From Paracoccaceae bacterium (GTDB taxonomy: Bacteria; Pseudomonadota; Alphaproteobacteria; Rhodobacterales; Rhodobacteraceae): a DNA stretch of 64,000 nt. Below the pieces are notes generated by a model. The model was not told the origin of the DNA, made no database searches, and saw only the letters and a list, made by a program, of their open reading frames with translations. Shown piece after piece: positions 8,103-16,891 of this stretch. Numbering within the stretch: the first letter of the stretch is position 1; each line of letters opens with the position of its first letter. The position numbers were made by a program, and so were the translations under genes. Location of the stretch: the NCBI GenBank assembly GCA_007128135.1, contig SKYA01000006.1, forward strand, positions 1 through 64,000. The letters run 5' to 3'.

Positions 8103-9203
8103 TTACCCCATCAGTCCAGGATTGAGCACGCCGCGCGGGTCAAACCGCGCCCGCAGGCCCTGTGCAAGTGCCGCCACGGGTGCGGCCTCGGGCTGGAACA
8201 CCGGCAGCGCCGCGCGCGTGGCCTCCGAGCCGCGGATCAGCGTTGCATGGCCCCGGAATGCGCCCAGATCGGCGCGCAGGTCGCGCCCCGAGGCGCAGAG
8301 CGCCCATATCAGCCCGCCGCCCCAGTCCATGGCCACAGGACAGCCAGCGCGCGCCACCATTTCCGGTGCATCCGAGGGCCGGACCGAGATCCGCCAGACA
8401 TCCCCCGCCTGCCCGGCAAACGCCTTCACATCGCGGATGCCGCGCCACAGATCGGCGCTCGCCTCGCCGTCCAGCATCTCCCAGGTACCGCCCAACGCGG
8501 CGCGAAGCGCGGCGCCCCGGTAAGCGACCTGTTCGGCAAATCCCTCGATACGCAGCGCCACGCGGCCATTCGCGCCCCACGCTGCGCCATTCACCTCATA
8601 GGGCGTGCCCAGCGCCTGGCCCATTATCTGCACGGCCTGCTGCGGCGATACCTCGTCGCCAAGCAGCGTGACCTCGGCCGCAGGCACCGGCAGCAGCTTG
8701 AAGGAGCATTCCGTCAGCACCCCGAGCGTGCCCCAGGACCCCGCCATCAGCTTGACAAGGTCATAGCCGGTGACATTCTTCATCACGCGCCCGCCATTCT
8801 TGATGACCGTGCCGGTGCCATCGACAAGTCGCACCCCGATCAGGCTGTCCCGGCACGCCCCCGCCTGAACCCGGCGCGGCCCCGAGGCATTGCTGGCCAC
8901 CATGCCGCCGACGGTCGGTATGCCGCTGCTTCCCAGAAGCGCGCGCATGTCCATCGGCTCGAACGGCAGGCGCTGCCCCTCGGCGTGCAGCGCGGCCTCC
9001 AGATCCGCCAGCGGCGTGCCCGCACGCACCACAACCGTCAACGCCCCCGGCTCATAAAGCGTGATCCCCGACAGCCCTCCGGTCTCGAGCAAGTCACCGA
9101 TCCCGGGCCGCCCCAGTGCTCGCGTGCCGCCCCCGCGCACGACCAGCGGCCCGCGCGCCGCGCGCACCATCTCGGAGAGTTCGTCCTCACTCGCAGGCCG
9201 CAT
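8103..9203 (-). CDS. glcE: Glycolate oxidase FAD-binding subunit
   Basis: A 366-residue FAD-binding protein of the PCMH/VAO fold. The N-terminal half carries GPLVVRGGGTRALGRPG and GIPTVGGMVASNASGPRR, and the C-terminal half is shorter than in GlcD, as usual for GlcE. It is the second flavin subunit of the glycolate oxidase complex. The ATG at 9203 has AGGAGAAGGAG upstream. The 86 bases between glcD and glcE contain an intrinsic-terminator-like hairpin (9257-9280), which may lower glcEF expression relative to glcD. Confidence 0.93.
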   Translation of the reverse strand: MRPASEDELSEMVRAARGPLVVRGGGTRALGRPGIGDLLETGGLSGITLYEPGALTVVVRAGTPLADLEAALHAEGQRLPFEPMDMRALLGSSGIPTVGGMVASNASGPRRVQAGACRDSLIGVRLVDGTGTVIKNGGRVMKNVTGYDLVKLMAGSWGTLGVLTECSFKLLPVPAAEVTLLGDEVSPQQAVQIMGQALGTPYEVNGAAWGANGRVALRIEGFAEQVAYRGAALRAALGGTWEMLDGEASADLWRGIRDVKAFAGQAGDVWRISVRPSDAPEMVARAGCPVAMDWGGGLIWALCASGRDLRADLGAFRGHATLIRGSEATRAALPVFQPEAAPVAALAQGLRARFDPRGVLNPGLMG

Positions 9204-9242
9204 GGCGCGCTCCTTCTCCTGCGCCCCGCAGGGCCGTTTTCT

Positions 9243-9261
9243 TGCCGGAAATATTCAAAAA
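9243..9261 (-). repeat. Partial copy of the dispersed AGTATTT/GGCAAGA element
   Basis: Read on the minus strand, the hairpin at 9257-9280 is followed by TTTTTGAATATTTCCGGCAAG. This resembles the tail of the intergenic element found in full at 24.1, 34.8 and 54.5 kb (AGTATTT, a few bases, GGCAAGATGAAGG). The match is partial, so this copy is tentative. Confidence 0.35.
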
Positions 9262-9280
9262 GGACGCCGCTTCGCGGCGT
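9257..9280 (-). terminator. Intra-operon terminator between glcD and glcE
   Basis: On the minus strand, ACGCCGC-GAA-GCGGCGT is a perfect 7-bp stem followed by CCTTTTT. It lies 10 bases after the glcD stop and 54 bases before the glcE start. It is probably an attenuating or partial terminator, since glcE and glcF have no obvious promoter of their own. Confidence 0.65.
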
Positions 9281-9289
9281 AACACCCGC

Positions 9290-10723
9290 TCAGGCCGCCC
9301 GCCGGGCAGCACTCGCCGCCAGCGGAAAGACCTTGGCCGGGTTGAGCAGCCAGCGCGGGTCGAACACATCCTTGATGCGCATCTGCGCCTCCAGATCCTC
9401 GGGCGCGAACTGGACGCTCATCAGGTCGCGCTTCTCGATCCCCACACCATGCTCGCCGGTCAGGCATCCGCCCGCCTCGACGCAGAGCTTCAGGATCTCG
9501 GCGCCCAGAGCCTCGCAACGCTCCAGATCGCCGGGCTTGTTTGCGTCGAACAGGATCAGCGGATGCATGTTGCCATCGCCGGCATGAAACACATTTGCCA
9601 CATCGAGCCCGAATTCCGTCGACATCTCGCCAATCCGCCGCAACACGAAGGGCAGCGACGAGACCGGGATCGTGCCGTCGAGGCACATGTAGTCGTTGAT
9701 CTGACCCATGGCACCAAATGCGGATTTGCGCCCCAGCCAGATCTTCTTGCTTTCCTCTTCCGACTGGCTCTCGCGCAGCTCGACCGGGTTATGGCGGCGC
9801 GCGATCTGCATGATCAGCCCCAGTTGCTCATCAATCTCGGCCTCAGACCCCTCGACCTCGACAATCAGCAGCGCCTCGCAATCCGGATAGCCCGCCTTGG
9901 CGAAATCCTCGCAGGCGCGGATGCAGGGACGGTCCATGAACTCGATGGCAACCGGCAGGACGCCCGCCTTGATGATGTCGGACACGCAGGCACCCGCCAC
10001 CTCGTTGCTGTCAAAGCCAATAAGCACGGGCCGCGCCCCCTCGGGCTTGGGCAGGATGCGCAACGTGGCCTCGGTCACCACGCCAAGCTGGCCCTCCGAC
10101 CCGCAGACCAGCCCCATCAGGTCATAGCCGGCCGCATCCAGATGCGCGCCGCCCAGTTCGACCACCGTACCATCCATCAGCACCATGGTTACGCCCAGCA
10201 GGTTGTTCGTCGTCACCCCGTATTTCAGGCAATGCGCACCACCCGAATTCATCGCGATATTGCCTGCAATCGCGCAGGCAAGCTGGCTCGAGGGGTCGGG
10301 CGCATAGAAGAACCCGTCACCTTCGACCTCGCCCGTGACCGCCAGATTGGTAATCCCGGTCTGCACGCGGATATAGCGATCGGGATAATTCACCTCCAGC
10401 ACCTCACGCAGCCGCGCCACGCCGAGGATGATGGAATCCTCCGTAGGCAATGCGCCGCCCGCCAGCGAGGTGCCCGAGCCACGCGGCACGACCGGCACGC
10501 CTTCCTCATGGCAGATTCGCAGGATCGCCGCCACCTCTCCGGTCGAGGCGGGCAGCGCCACTGCCATCGGCACGCAGCGATAGGCCGTCAGGGCGTCGCA
10601 TTCATAGGCGCGGCGCTCGGCCTCGTCGCTGATCAGCGCCTCGCCGGGCAGGATAGTGGCCAGCCGCGCCAGCACCCGGTTACGCTTGGCCAGAATGGCC
10701 GGATTGGGGACAGGCATCTCCAT
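9290..10723 (-). CDS. glcD: Glycolate oxidase FAD-linked subunit
   Basis: A 477-residue FAD enzyme of the VAO/PCMH family that oxidises glycolate to glyoxylate. Flavin-binding motifs are VPVVPRGSGTSLAGGALP near residue 80 and IAGNIAMNSGGAHCLKYG near 145, with the C-terminal GEHGVGIEKRDLM containing the conserved histidine. The ATG at 10723 is preceded by GGGAGGAGAAACCG, a strong ribosome site; an upstream in-frame extension runs through the operator and is rejected. It is first in glcDEF, and the palindrome at 10744-10766 sits 20 bases upstream. Confidence 0.95.
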   Translation of the reverse strand: MEMPVPNPAILAKRNRVLARLATILPGEALISDEAERRAYECDALTAYRCVPMAVALPASTGEVAAILRICHEEGVPVVPRGSGTSLAGGALPTEDSIILGVARLREVLEVNYPDRYIRVQTGITNLAVTGEVEGDGFFYAPDPSSQLACAIAGNIAMNSGGAHCLKYGVTTNNLLGVTMVLMDGTVVELGGAHLDAAGYDLMGLVCGSEGQLGVVTEATLRILPKPEGARPVLIGFDSNEVAGACVSDIIKAGVLPVAIEFMDRPCIRACEDFAKAGYPDCEALLIVEVEGSEAEIDEQLGLIMQIARRHNPVELRESQSEEESKKIWLGRKSAFGAMGQINDYMCLDGTIPVSSLPFVLRRIGEMSTEFGLDVANVFHAGDGNMHPLILFDANKPGDLERCEALGAEILKLCVEAGGCLTGEHGVGIEKRDLMSVQFAPEDLEAQMRIKDVFDPRWLLNPAKVFPLAASAARRAA

Positions 10724-10743
10724 CGGTTTCTCCTCCCGATCGC

Positions 10744-10766
10744 ATTGGTAAATTAATATTACCAAT
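10744..10766. promoter_or_regulatory. Palindromic operator upstream of glcDEF
   Basis: ATTGGTAA and TTACCAAT form a perfect 8-bp inverted repeat with a 7-base spacer, in an AT-rich island inside the 66-base gap between argO and glcD. TTGGT/ACCAA half-sites are typical of FadR-subfamily GntR regulators of organic-acid genes (PdhR, LldR, GlcC), although those usually have a shorter spacer. No regulator gene adjoins it, so the cognate protein would act in trans. Confidence 0.6.
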
Positions 10767-10789
10767 TCTGGAGTCTGGCAAGGAAAACT

Positions 10790-11404
10790 TCAACCCGATA
10801 GCGCGCGCAGGGCCAGTTTGGCCGCAATCACCCACATCACACAGCCAATCAGTGCCTCGAAGGCAGCCCACGCGCGCGGATTGGCAAAGACCGGTCGCAA
10901 GAGGCGCGCGCCATAGCCCAGCCCCGTAAAGAAGACGACCGAGGCCAGCATTGCCCCCGCCCCGAACCCCCAGTGCCAGGGCGCATACTGGACCGACAGC
11001 GCCCCCAGCAGGGCGACCGTGTCCAGCCAGACATGCGGATTGAGCCAGGTGAAGGCCAATGTGATCACGACCACCCGTCGCAAGGGAACAGAGGCGCCTT
11101 CCAGCGGTCGCAGGGCAGCCCCCCCGCGCCATGCCGCCCGAAAGCGTAATGCGCCATATGCAGCCAGGAACATCACCCCGCCCCAGAGCATCAGCGGCTG
11201 AAACCACGGCGCGCCTGCCGCGATCGCCTGCGCCCCTGCAACGCCCAAGCCCACCAGCAGCGCATCCGAGAGCGCGCAGATCAGGACCACCACGCCCAGA
11301 TGTTCGCGCCGCAACCCCTGGCGCAGGACAAAGGCATTCTGCGCCCCGATTGCCGCGATCAATCCAAGCCCGGAGAGAAACCCGGCCAATGCTGCAGCAC
11401 CCAT
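10790..11404 (-). CDS. LysE/ArgO-family amino acid exporter
   Basis: An inner-membrane protein of 204 residues with about six hydrophobic segments. It starts MGAAALAGFLSGLGLIAAIGAQNAFVLRQG, which contains the LysE-family GAQNAFVLRQGL signature; the mid-protein TLAFTWLNPHVWLDTVALLG is also typical. Members export arginine or lysine. The usual divergent LysG/ArgP regulator is absent: the next gene upstream is ecm on the same strand. An alternative GTG start lies two codons upstream. Confidence 0.88.
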   Translation of the reverse strand: MGAAALAGFLSGLGLIAAIGAQNAFVLRQGLRREHLGVVVLICALSDALLVGLGVAGAQAIAAGAPWFQPLMLWGGVMFLAAYGALRFRAAWRGGAALRPLEGASVPLRRVVVITLAFTWLNPHVWLDTVALLGALSVQYAPWHWGFGAGAMLASVVFFTGLGYGARLLRPVFANPRAWAAFEALIGCVMWVIAAKLALRALSG

Positions 11405-11490
11405 CCGCACCCCCGATCCGAAGACTGCGCCCTGATGACAAGCCCGATGCGTGAGGTCAAGCTTGGCATCAGCGCAGGCGCCATGGCAAT

Positions 11491-11526
11491 GCCGCCCGCA
11501 GGGGGGTCAATCCCCCCAAGGGCGGC
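11491..11526 (-). terminator. Strong GC hairpin after ecm
   Basis: GCCGCCC...GGGCGGC pairs around an inner GGGGGG/CCCCCC stem with a 5-base loop, starting 7 bases beyond the ecm stop codon on the minus strand. There is no clear T-run, so termination may be inefficient or factor-assisted. It separates ecm from argO. Confidence 0.5.
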
Positions 11527-11532
11527 ACGCCC

Positions 11533-13521
11533 TCACTCGGCGGCCATCGAGGCCGGATCGACCAGCGCGACGATATCCATCATGATCCGGTTGAGCTGGA
11601 AATCCTTGGGCGTATAGACCTGCGCGACGCCCATCTCGCGCAGCCGCAGCGCGTCCGGCTCGGGGATGATCCCGCCCACGATCACCGGCACATGCCCAAG
11701 CCCTTCGGTGCGCATCAGCCGCATGAGTTCCTCCATCAGCGGCATATGGCTGCCCGAGAGGATCGACAGCCCCACGACATGGGCGTCCTCCTCGCGCACG
11801 GCCGCGACGATCTCGGCAGGGGTCAGCCGAATGCCCTCATAGGATATGTCCATGCCGCAATCCCGCGCGCGCGCCGCAATCTGCTCGGCACCATTGGAAT
11901 GCCCGTCCAGCCCCGGCTTGCCGACCACGAATTTCAGTCGCCGCCCCAGTCTGGTGCTCACGGCATCGACCGCCTCGCGCACCTCTTCCAGACCCTCGGT
12001 CCGGTTCGAGGGCGCGCGGGCGACACCCGTGGGGCCGCGATAGAGCCCGAAAGCTGCGCGCACGGTCTCGCCCCACTCGCCTGTCGTGGCACCGGCCTTC
12101 GCGGCGGCGATCGAGGCCGGCATCACGTTCACCCCTGCCCGTGCGGCTTCGCGAAGATCGGCCAACGCGGCCCTGACCGCCGCCTCGTCGCGCGCGGCGC
12201 GCCACGCCTCTAGCCGCGCGACCTGGTCGGCCTCCGCCTCGGGGTCGCAGACCATGATCGTATCCTCGCCCGTGGTCAGGGGCGAAGGCTCGGTCGTGGT
12301 GAACCTGTTGACCCCGATCACGACCGTCTCGCCCGACTCGATGCCCGAAATCCGCTCGGCATTGGCCTCGACAAGGCGCGATTTCATGTAATCAATGGCC
12401 TTGACCGCGCCACCCATGGTATCGATCCGTGCCAGTTCCTCGCGCGCGCCCAGCATCAGTTCCGCCACCTTGCGGTCCACCGCCGGGTTGTTGTCGAACA
12501 GGTCGTCAAATTCCAGCAGGTCGGTCTCATAGGCCAGAACCTGTTGCAGGCGCAGCGACCATTGCTGGTCCCAGGGGCGCGGCAGCCCCAGAGCCTCGTT
12601 CCAGGCCGGAAGTTGCAGCGCGCGGCAGCGCGCTTTCTTCGAGAGAGTCACTGCAAGGGCCTCGATCAGGATTCGATAGACGTTGTTCTCGGGCTGCTGC
12701 TCGGTCAGGCCAAGGCTGTTGACCTGCACGCCATAGCGGAAGCGGCGGTATTTCGCATCCTGGATCCCGTAACGCTCGCGGCAGATCTCGTCCCACAGAT
12801 CGACAAAGGCGCGCATCTTGCACATCTCGGTGACAAAGCGGATACCGGCATTCACGAAGAACGAGATCCGCCCCACCATCTGCGGGAAATGTTCCGCCGG
12901 CACCTTGGTTTTCAGATCATCCAGCACCGCGCAGGCTGTCGCCAGCGCGAAGGCCAGTTCCTGCTGCGGCGTGGCACCGGCTTCCTGCAAATGATAGGAA
13001 CAGACATTCATCGGGTTCCATTTGGGCAGGTATTCGCGCGTATAGGCCGCGACATCGGTAATCATGCGCAAGGACGGTTCGGGCGGGCAGATATAGGTGC
13101 CGCGTGACAGATATTCCTTGATGAGGTCATTCTGCACGGTGCCGTTGAGATTCGAGACATCCGCCCCCTGCTCTTCGGCGATGGCGATATAGAGTGCCAG
13201 CAGCCACGGCGCGGTGGCGTTGATCGTCATCGAGGTGTTCATGCGCTCGAGCGGGATCTGGTCGAACAGCATCCGCATGTCGCCAAGATGACAGATCGGG
13301 ACTCCCACCTTCCCCACTTCGCCGCGCGCAAGCTCGTGGTCGCTGTCATAGCCGGTCTGGGTCGGCAGGTCGAAAGCCACCGATAGCCCTGTCTGCCCCT
13401 TGGAGAGGTTGTTGCGGTAGAGTTCATTCGACGCATGCGCGGTCGAATGCCCGGCATAGGTACGAAACAGCCAGGGCTTGTCCCTGTCAGGCGCTTCGGG
13501 TGCGGGTCGGGTGTCACTCAT
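11533..13521 (-). CDS. ecm: Ethylmalonyl-CoA mutase (B12-dependent)
   Basis: A 662-residue mutase in one chain, matching the ethylmalonyl-CoA mutase (MeaA/Ecm) subfamily rather than the longer methylmalonyl-CoA mutase. The N-terminal substrate domain includes KPWLFRTYAGHSTAHASN, LSVAFDLPTQTGYDSD and NVCSYHLQEAGATP. The C-terminal cobalamin domain has the DGHSNG (DxHxxG) motif near residue 540. It converts ethylmalonyl-CoA to methylsuccinyl-CoA in the ethylmalonyl-CoA pathway for acetyl-CoA assimilation. The ATG at 13521 has GGAGG upstream; a 23-residue extension is rejected. Confidence 0.93.
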   Translation of the reverse strand: MSDTRPAPEAPDRDKPWLFRTYAGHSTAHASNELYRNNLSKGQTGLSVAFDLPTQTGYDSDHELARGEVGKVGVPICHLGDMRMLFDQIPLERMNTSMTINATAPWLLALYIAIAEEQGADVSNLNGTVQNDLIKEYLSRGTYICPPEPSLRMITDVAAYTREYLPKWNPMNVCSYHLQEAGATPQQELAFALATACAVLDDLKTKVPAEHFPQMVGRISFFVNAGIRFVTEMCKMRAFVDLWDEICRERYGIQDAKYRRFRYGVQVNSLGLTEQQPENNVYRILIEALAVTLSKKARCRALQLPAWNEALGLPRPWDQQWSLRLQQVLAYETDLLEFDDLFDNNPAVDRKVAELMLGAREELARIDTMGGAVKAIDYMKSRLVEANAERISGIESGETVVIGVNRFTTTEPSPLTTGEDTIMVCDPEAEADQVARLEAWRAARDEAAVRAALADLREAARAGVNVMPASIAAAKAGATTGEWGETVRAAFGLYRGPTGVARAPSNRTEGLEEVREAVDAVSTRLGRRLKFVVGKPGLDGHSNGAEQIAARARDCGMDISYEGIRLTPAEIVAAVREEDAHVVGLSILSGSHMPLMEELMRLMRTEGLGHVPVIVGGIIPEPDALRLREMGVAQVYTPKDFQLNRIMMDIVALVDPASMAAE

Positions 13522-13576
13522 GAGAGCCTCCGGGAAGCAAGGGCACAGGAGCGCGGGCAGATGCCCGCGAAATATT

Positions 13577-13605
13577 CTTGCGTGGGACACTGCTCAAGAC
13601 GCAAG
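13577..13605. promoter_or_regulatory. Inverted repeat upstream of ecm
   Basis: CTTGCGT (13577-13583) and ACGCAAG (13599-13605) form a perfect 7-bp inverted repeat with 15 bases between, 56-84 bases upstream of the ecm start, in a 236-base gene-free spacer. It could be an operator. No regulator can be assigned. Confidence 0.35.
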
Positions 13606-13757
13606 ATCATGTCAAGCCGAAAACGCTGCATCGCAGCAAGACCCGAGCCGGATGCCGCATGACCCGCTCACCATCGGCGCCAGACCCGTGACCCGGATGC
13701 ACCGGATGCGGAACGGGACCGTGCCATCGCGCGGTTCACAGGTTGCGCGTTGCGCGC

Positions 13758-14990
13758 CTATTTCACCCTGCGCGCCTTGATCAGGGCGGCAGCCCTGTCC
13801 TTGAGATGGGTCAGGTAGAGCGCATCGAATTGCGACAGCAGATACTCATCATCATTGGCCGGTTTCAGGTGATGCTCGATCGCGGGGTCATACATGGCGA
13901 ATATCCATGCCAGAACATCCTGATCGCGCACCTTGCGATAGGCATTGCGGTCCCAGCGCGCGCGCAGTGGCACACCGACCGAGTCGAAATAGGCGAGTGT
14001 TTCCTCAAGCCGGAAGAAACTCTTCATCGCGTATTCGACATCGGCACCATAGCGATTGCGGATATTCAGGGTGCCGCCGACACTGTTGACATAGCTCATC
14101 GAGCGGCAGCGTGGCGCGATCTGTCCGCGCGCCATGTTGCTGTCCTTGCGGCGACGCAACATGGCAATGTCCTGATCGATCCGCCCCAGCAACTGGCGGC
14201 CATGGATGGCGGACCCTTCCGAGAAGACCAGAACCTCCGCCTGCGCGTAATGCTGCATCTGTTCGCGCAGGCTGAGCGTCTCGGGATAGATGATGCGCAC
14301 GCCAAGGTCGCGCAGGCAACTGACCAGATAGCGCTCGGCCGCATGATAGCCCTGCTTGTGCTCCAGACCCGCGCGGGTCACGAAGGTCACCCCGCTGCGC
14401 GGCTGATCAGGCAGATTGCCGGCGATGCGCGCCTCCAGAAGCTCCAGATAGGCGGCATGGGTGGGTGGCCCGTCCAGATGCTCGCCCTGCGCCGCCACAT
14501 GCACTTCGCGAAAGAGCGTCGGACGCTCGACAAAGCGCAACCGGTCCAGCGGTATGTTGAGCCACTCCATCACAGTTTGGAACATCGGCGAAGGCGCAGG
14601 GCGCGTGTCGCCGCTCAGTCGTGTAAACACGATCGGCCATTGAGGAAGCGCGGCCAGCGCCTGCGGCAGACGCGGCACTGTCTCGGCAACCAGATGCCCG
14701 AAATGGTTTTCATAGACCGAGGCGAAGATGACCGGCTCATCCACGATCTCGAGCTTGCCGCTCTCCAGACGTGGCGGGGTGCAGACAGGCCTGCCCCGGC
14801 GATAGAGGCGTGCATGGGTCTGCTGGCGGAAATCGGGCCAGAGCACGCCGGGCCGGTTGCGGTTGCGCGCAGGCCCCATGACGAGGTTCCTGAACACCAT
14901 CAGCGGCGGCAGCGGCGGTTCGGCAGCGGCGTCTGTGCCGGGGTCAGCGGAGGTCACGCGAGGCTGCGCCGGGTCAACATGCACTTGCAC
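13758..14990 (-). CDS. Glycosyltransferase family 61 (DUF563) protein
   Basis: A 410-residue cytoplasmic protein without membrane segments. It has the family's YENHFGHLVAET block (residues 93-104), a central FVTRAGLEHKQGYHAAERYL stretch and the EGSAIHGRQLLG motif near 256. GT61 proteins add sugars (xylose or others) to glycans; in bacteria they often act in capsule or exopolysaccharide assembly. The start is GTG (14990); a second in-frame GTG two codons on is equally possible. It stands alone, with no other polysaccharide genes nearby, so the acceptor is unknown. Confidence 0.75.
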   Translation of the reverse strand: MQVHVDPAQPRVTSADPGTDAAAEPPLPPLMVFRNLVMGPARNRNRPGVLWPDFRQQTHARLYRRGRPVCTPPRLESGKLEIVDEPVIFASVYENHFGHLVAETVPRLPQALAALPQWPIVFTRLSGDTRPAPSPMFQTVMEWLNIPLDRLRFVERPTLFREVHVAAQGEHLDGPPTHAAYLELLEARIAGNLPDQPRSGVTFVTRAGLEHKQGYHAAERYLVSCLRDLGVRIIYPETLSLREQMQHYAQAEVLVFSEGSAIHGRQLLGRIDQDIAMLRRRKDSNMARGQIAPRCRSMSYVNSVGGTLNIRNRYGADVEYAMKSFFRLEETLAYFDSVGVPLRARWDRNAYRKVRDQDVLAWIFAMYDPAIEHHLKPANDDEYLLSQFDALYLTHLKDRAAALIKARRVK

Positions 14991-15137
14991 TCATCTCGCA
15001 TTTCGAAACACCATGCGCGGACCGTAACGCAGTCCCTGTCAGCGTGCAAGCGGGGCGCGGGACAACATCTGGGTGCTGCGTGAACATATAATGAACATTG
15101 TCTTGACGCTGCCGATTTTGCCTTTACCTCTGACCGC

Positions 15138-16637
15138 ATGGAAAACCCGGTCCTTGTCTGGTTCAAGCGCGATCTGCGCCTTGCCGATCACCCGGCGCTC
15201 GCCGCCTCGGGACCGGTCGTGCTGCCCGTCTACATCATCGAGCCGGAGTACTGGCGCCAGCCCGACACCTCTGCGCGGCAGTGGGAATTCACCCGCGAGG
15301 CGCTCGTCAGCCTGCGCGCGGCGCTGGCCGCGCGCGGCCAGCCACTGGTCATCCGGCAGGGCGACGCTGTCAGCGAACTCGCCCGCCTGTGCACGCGCTA
15401 CCGTATCACGCGAATCACAAGCCACGAAGAGACCGGCAATGGCTGGACCTATGCCCGCGACCGTCGCGTGGCGGCATGGGCACGCGCGCATGGCATCGAC
15501 TGGCAGGAATTGCCGCAATGCGCCGTGGTGCGGCGGCTGAAAAGCCGCGATGGCTGGCAGCGGGCGCGCAACCGCTTCATCCGCGCAGGCATGGCGCCCG
15601 AGGTCACCGCGCTTGCACCGGTCTGCACAGTCGAGGACACGCACCTGCCCGGCGCACGCGCGCTCGGCCTTGCCCCCGACCCCTGCCCACATCGCCAGAC
15701 CGGCAGTCACAAGACCGCCCGTATCACGCTGGAGGGTTTCCTTGCGCGACGGGTCGAGGGCTACCGGCACGGCATGTCCTCTCCGCTGAGCGCCGAGCGC
15801 GCCTGTTCGCGACTGTCACCTTATATTGCGCTCGGACTTCTGTCGGTGCGCGAGGTCGAGCTTGCGCGCCAGCACAGCCGCCACGCGCGGACCGACCTCG
15901 CCACGCCGCTGAACAGCTTTGCCAAGCGCCTTGCCTGGCGCGACCACTTCATCCAGAAGCTCGAGGACGAGCCGGACCTCGAACACCGCTGCCTGCATCC
16001 CGCGCATGAGCGGCTGCGCGAGAGCGACGCCGCTCGCCTCGGCGCCTGGGTCAATGGCGAGACCGGCCTTCCCTTCGTCGATGCCTGCATGCGCTACCTT
16101 CGGGCAACCGGCTGGCTGAATTTCCGCATGCGCGCGATGCTGATGTCCTTTGCAAGCTACCATCTCTGGCTTGACTGGCGGGTGACAGGCGCGCATCTGG
16201 CGCGCCGGTTCACCGATTATGAACCCGGCATCCACTGGAGCCAGTGCCAGATGCAGTCGGGCACCACCGGCATCAACACGCTGCGCATCTACAACCCGGT
16301 CAAGCAGGGCCTCGATCAGGACCCCGAGGGCCGTTTCATCCGCGCCTGGCTGCCCGAGTTGCGCGATCTTCCCCTGCGCCACCTCCACACGCCCTGGACA
16401 GCGCCCAGCCCGCCCCCGCGTTACCCCGCCCCGGTTGTCGACCCCTTGGAGGCCGGGCGCCGGGCGCGCGAGGTCATGTGGGGCGTGCGCGCGCAGCCGG
16501 GCTTTCACGACACGGCAGCACGGATCGCACGAAAACACGCCTCGCGCGCCCGCGACAGCCATCGCGGGAGCGCCGCCGCGATGCGCGCAAGGCGTCGCGA
16601 CACGGGCGATCCGGCGCAGTTGAGCCTGGACTTCTGA
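15138..16637 (+). CDS. Photolyase/cryptochrome-family flavoprotein
   Basis: A 499-residue protein. The N-terminal antenna domain starts MENPVLVWFKRDLRLADHPA. The C-terminal FAD domain contains RACSRLSPYIALGLLSVREV, FAKRLAWRDHFIQ, GLPFVDACMRYLRATGWLN and FRMRAMLMSFASYHLWLDWR. The segment usually reading NGGWQWAASTGTDA in class I photolyases is GIHWSQCQMQSGTTGINTLR, so this belongs to a distinct subfamily, and CPD-repair activity is less certain. It is divergent from the GT61 gene; TATAAT occurs at 15087-15092 in the shared spacer without a good -35. Confidence 0.85.
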   Translation: MENPVLVWFKRDLRLADHPALAASGPVVLPVYIIEPEYWRQPDTSARQWEFTREALVSLRAALAARGQPLVIRQGDAVSELARLCTRYRITRITSHEETGNGWTYARDRRVAAWARAHGIDWQELPQCAVVRRLKSRDGWQRARNRFIRAGMAPEVTALAPVCTVEDTHLPGARALGLAPDPCPHRQTGSHKTARITLEGFLARRVEGYRHGMSSPLSAERACSRLSPYIALGLLSVREVELARQHSRHARTDLATPLNSFAKRLAWRDHFIQKLEDEPDLEHRCLHPAHERLRESDAARLGAWVNGETGLPFVDACMRYLRATGWLNFRMRAMLMSFASYHLWLDWRVTGAHLARRFTDYEPGIHWSQCQMQSGTTGINTLRIYNPVKQGLDQDPEGRFIRAWLPELRDLPLRHLHTPWTAPSPPPRYPAPVVDPLEAGRRAREVMWGVRAQPGFHDTAARIARKHASRARDSHRGSAAAMRARRRDTGDPAQLSLDF

Positions 16638-16733
16638 ACAATGCCCGGAGCGGGCAGGCCATGCGTATGGCACAAGGCCACCCCGCGACAGGACAGAGGA
16701 TAACCGGCCCCGAATTTCGCAGCATCGCCCCTG

Positions 16734-16754
16734 AAAAAAGGCCTGCAGTGCCTT
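16734..16754 (-). terminator. Intrinsic terminator of tRNA-Thr
   Basis: On the minus strand, 14 bases after the encoded CCA, AAGGC-ACTGCAG-GCCTT forms a short stem followed immediately by TTTT. Confidence 0.6.
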
Positions 16755-16768
16755 GTTTCGAAAATACC

Positions 16769-16844
16769 TGGTGCCGCTGAAGGGACTCGAACCCCCGACC
16801 CCATCATTACGAATGACGTGCTCTACCAGCTGAGCTACAGCGGC
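16769..16844 (-). tRNA. tRNA-Thr (anticodon CGT)
   Basis: On the minus strand a full cloverleaf is visible: acceptor GCCGCTG/CAGCGGC, D arm GCTC...GAGC, anticodon loop TTCGTAA giving CGT, T arm around GGTTCGAGTCC and an encoded CCA. It is 76 bases long and sits between the photolyase gene and the HemY-like gene. Confidence 0.97.
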
Positions 16845-16891
16845 CCCGGTGCGCGGTCTTTAGCAAAGGATGGACAGTGCCGCCAGACCCC

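Noticed and set aside
6033..9587. Very long plus-strand open frame antisense to the protease, glcF and glcE genes
   Set aside because: Its translation is rich in His, Arg and Gln with no recognisable domain, while the opposite strand encodes clear glcE and glcF. Long antisense frames are expected in GC-rich genes.
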